DNA of 14,251 nt, taken from Sedimentisphaerales bacterium. GTDB lineage: Bacteria > Planctomycetota > Phycisphaerae > Sedimentisphaerales > SG8-4. The position numbers and the translations under genes are program-made. Numbering within the stretch: position 1 is the stretch's first letter; each line of letters starts with the position of its first letter. Shown one piece after another: positions 12,782 through 14,251 of the stretch. The notes under the pieces were generated by a model, which saw only the letters and a program-made list of their open reading frames with translations, had not been told where the DNA came from and searched no databases. The stretch lies in the NCBI GenBank assembly GCA_016932895.1, contig JAFGCA010000214.1, forward strand, positions 1 to 14,251, in the 5' to 3' direction.

Positions 12782-14191
12782 ATGGCAAGAAAGCTCCTGT
12801 TGACCGTATCGGGCCTGTGCCTGATCGCAGTGCTGTTGTCCTGTGCCAGAGACACCGCGAAGGAGACATCGGATTCCGCGCGCAAGGGCAAGGTCAGGCT
12901 CGTGGTGCTCAATCCGGGACACTACCACGCGGCGCTGGTGCAGAAGACGATGTACGACCGGGTCGATCCGGCCGTACGCGTGTATGCCCCCGACGGCCCG
13001 GAACTGCGCGAATACCTCGAACGCATTCGCGGCTTCAACGCGCGGCCCGAAAACCCCACGAGCTGGCGGGAGCACGTGTGCGTGGGCCCCGACTATCTCG
13101 AAGCGATGCGGGATGACAAGGCCGGCAACGTCGTCGTGATCTCCGGGAACAACCAGAAGAAGACCGAGTACATCATGGCCGCGATCGACGCCGGCCTGAA
13201 TGTGTTTTCCGACAAGCCGATGTGCATCGACGCGGCCGGATTCGCCGTGCTGGAGCGGGCGTTCGCCGCCGCCGACGCCAGGGGCCTTCTGCTGTACGAC
13301 ATCATGACGGAGCGCTTCAACCGGCTCTGCATGTTGCAGAAGCGGCTCGTGCTCGATGAGGACGTTTTCGGCAAGCTGCAAAAGGGATCGGCCGCCGAGC
13401 CGGCGGTCGTGAAAGAGAGCGTCCACCATTTCTTCAAGTACATATCGGGCAAGCCGGTCAGGCGCCCCACCTGGTATTTCGACACGAACCAGCAGGGGGA
13501 AGGACTGGTGGATGTCACCACCCACCTGATCGATCTGGTGACGTGGACGTGCTTCCCGGAGCAGGTCATCGACTACCGTGATGACGTCACGGTTATCGGC
13601 GGGCGGCACTGGCCGACAATGATCGCGAAATCGCAGTACGCCAAGGTCACCGGCGCGGCGGACTTCCCCGACTTCCTGCAAGGCAAGCTCAACGACGACG
13701 GGGTCCTGCCCTATCTCTGCAACGGCGAGATCGTCTACGCCATGAAAGGCGTGCACGTGAAGCTGGCGGTGACCTGGGACTTCGAGGCGCCGTCCGGGGC
13801 GGGCGATACCCACCATTCGCTGTTTCGGGGGACTCGCTCGCACGTGATCATTCGCCAGGGCAGGAAACAGGACTATCGTCCGCAACTCTACGTCGAGCCG
13901 GCCCCCGGCGTCGAGGCGGCGCCGCTGCGCCGGGCGATGGAGAAGACCGTCGCGCGGCTTCAAGGCGAATACCCCGGCCTGGCGATCGAGCCGCAAGGGT
14001 CCGGCTGGCACGTCATCGTGCCGCAAGAGCTCCTCGTCGGCCACGAAGCGCACTTTCGCACGGTCATGGAAAAGTATCTCCAGTATCTGTCCGAGGGCAA
14101 ACTCCCAGCGTGGGAGATCGCGTATATGACGTCCAAGTACTACATCACCACCACGGCCCTGGAAATGGCCCGGCGCGGGCCCGGCCTTTGA
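12782..14191 (+). CDS. Gfo/Idh/MocA-like lipoprotein with putative oxidoreductase C-terminal domain
   Basis: 469 residues from the ATG at 12782. Signal peptide with lipobox: hydrophobic 5-20, then LLSC with Cys21 as the lipidation site; Ala at +2 fits outer-membrane sorting by the E. coli rule. Residues about 36-160 form a Gfo/Idh N-terminal domain: KVRLVVLNPGHYHAALVQ (37-54) occupies the first strand-turn-helix, but the turn reads NPGHYH rather than GxGxxG. NVVVISGNNQKK (116-127) and GLNVFSDKPM (138-147) follow, the latter keeping the lysine of the EKP motif as DKP. The C-terminal half resembles the putative oxidoreductase C-terminal domain (Oxidoreduct_C type), with ESVHHFFKYISGKPVRRPTW starting near 219, VDVTTHLIDLVTW, and a late VPQELLVGHEAHF. 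It lies outside the cytoplasm where free NAD(P) is scarce, so either cofactor is carried by the protein or the domain has another use. Likely co-transcribed with the symporter; possibly a substrate-handling partner of it. Confidence 0.93.
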   Translation: MARKLLLTVSGLCLIAVLLSCARDTAKETSDSARKGKVRLVVLNPGHYHAALVQKTMYDRVDPAVRVYAPDGPELREYLERIRGFNARPENPTSWREHVCVGPDYLEAMRDDKAGNVVVISGNNQKKTEYIMAAIDAGLNVFSDKPMCIDAAGFAVLERAFAAADARGLLLYDIMTERFNRLCMLQKRLVLDEDVFGKLQKGSAAEPAVVKESVHHFFKYISGKPVRRPTWYFDTNQQGEGLVDVTTHLIDLVTWTCFPEQVIDYRDDVTVIGGRHWPTMIAKSQYAKVTGAADFPDFLQGKLNDDGVLPYLCNGEIVYAMKGVHVKLAVTWDFEAPSGAGDTHHSLFRGTRSHVIIRQGRKQDYRPQLYVEPAPGVEAAPLRRAMEKTVARLQGEYPGLAIEPQGSGWHVIVPQELLVGHEAHFRTVMEKYLQYLSEGKLPAWEIAYMTSKYYITTTALEMARRGPGL

Positions 14192-14251
14192 CTTGCTCTC
14201 ACAATTCACAGGGCGGTCGAACCACGGGTGGCAGCGTCAAGGCCGAAGGCC

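Noticed and set aside
12479..14209. A 576-codon minus-strand open frame antisense to the lipoprotein.
   Set aside because: Shadow frame; the plus strand carries a lipobox, a ribosome-binding site and Gfo/Idh motifs.
14192..14251. The last 60 bases after the lipoprotein stop, checked for a terminator or new gene.
   Set aside because: No hairpin with a T-run and no start signal could be supported before the window ends.

Overview
The window is GC-rich, densely coded bacterial DNA holding nine protein genes, the first cut off by the left edge, plus one decayed transposase fragment. I see no RNA gene, CRISPR array or intact mobile element. The gene content suggests Planctomycetota or a related PVC-type lineage: DegT-family aminotransferases with twin-arginine (Tat) leaders, neutral-ceramidase-fold proteins, several Gfo/Idh/MocA-type proteins, a GH99-like secreted protein and an SSS symporter. 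This is inferred from families, not from a marker gene.

Layout. Positions 1-2841 (+): a Gfo/Idh/MocA oxidoreductase (5' end missing) followed 9 nt later by a secreted GH99-like protein with a C-terminal CBM9-like domain. Positions 2842-3522: about 680 bp without an intact gene, containing the C-terminal remnant of an IS transposase. Positions 3523-6596: Tat-leader DegT aminotransferase no. 1 (-), divergent across about 300 bp from ceramidase-fold protein no. 1 (+). Positions 6643-10907 (-): an operon transcribed right to left as ceramidase-fold protein no. 2, DegT no. 3, DegT no. 2. It converges on ceramidase-fold no. 1. Positions 10908-11068: a 161-bp divergent promoter region with a perfect 20-bp palindrome. 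Positions 11069-14191 (+): an SSS-family Na+/solute symporter and, 12 nt later, a Gfo/Idh-like lipoprotein.

How the genes may work together. Almost every product except the truncated first gene (N-terminus unseen) and the symporter carries an export signal. The coherent reading is a cell-envelope pathway that processes an amine- or amide-bearing carbohydrate or cyclitol. Zn-amidase-fold proteins would cleave or bind an N-acyl substrate. Exported PLP enzymes, loaded with cofactor before Tat export, would exchange amino and keto groups. A GH99-like protein would act on a polymer, and a Na+ symporter would import the product. The ceramidase-fold/DegT pairing occurs twice in the window in different orientations, which is the strongest contextual argument for a functional link. 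The substrate is unknown and this scheme is inference.

The most unusual points are three Tat-exported DegT paralogs with intact PLP motifs, two ceramidase-fold proteins that keep the apparent Zn ligands but lack the usual nucleophile motif, a Gfo/Idh-like lipoprotein without the glycine-rich dinucleotide motif, and a palindromic operator candidate shared by two divergent operons.
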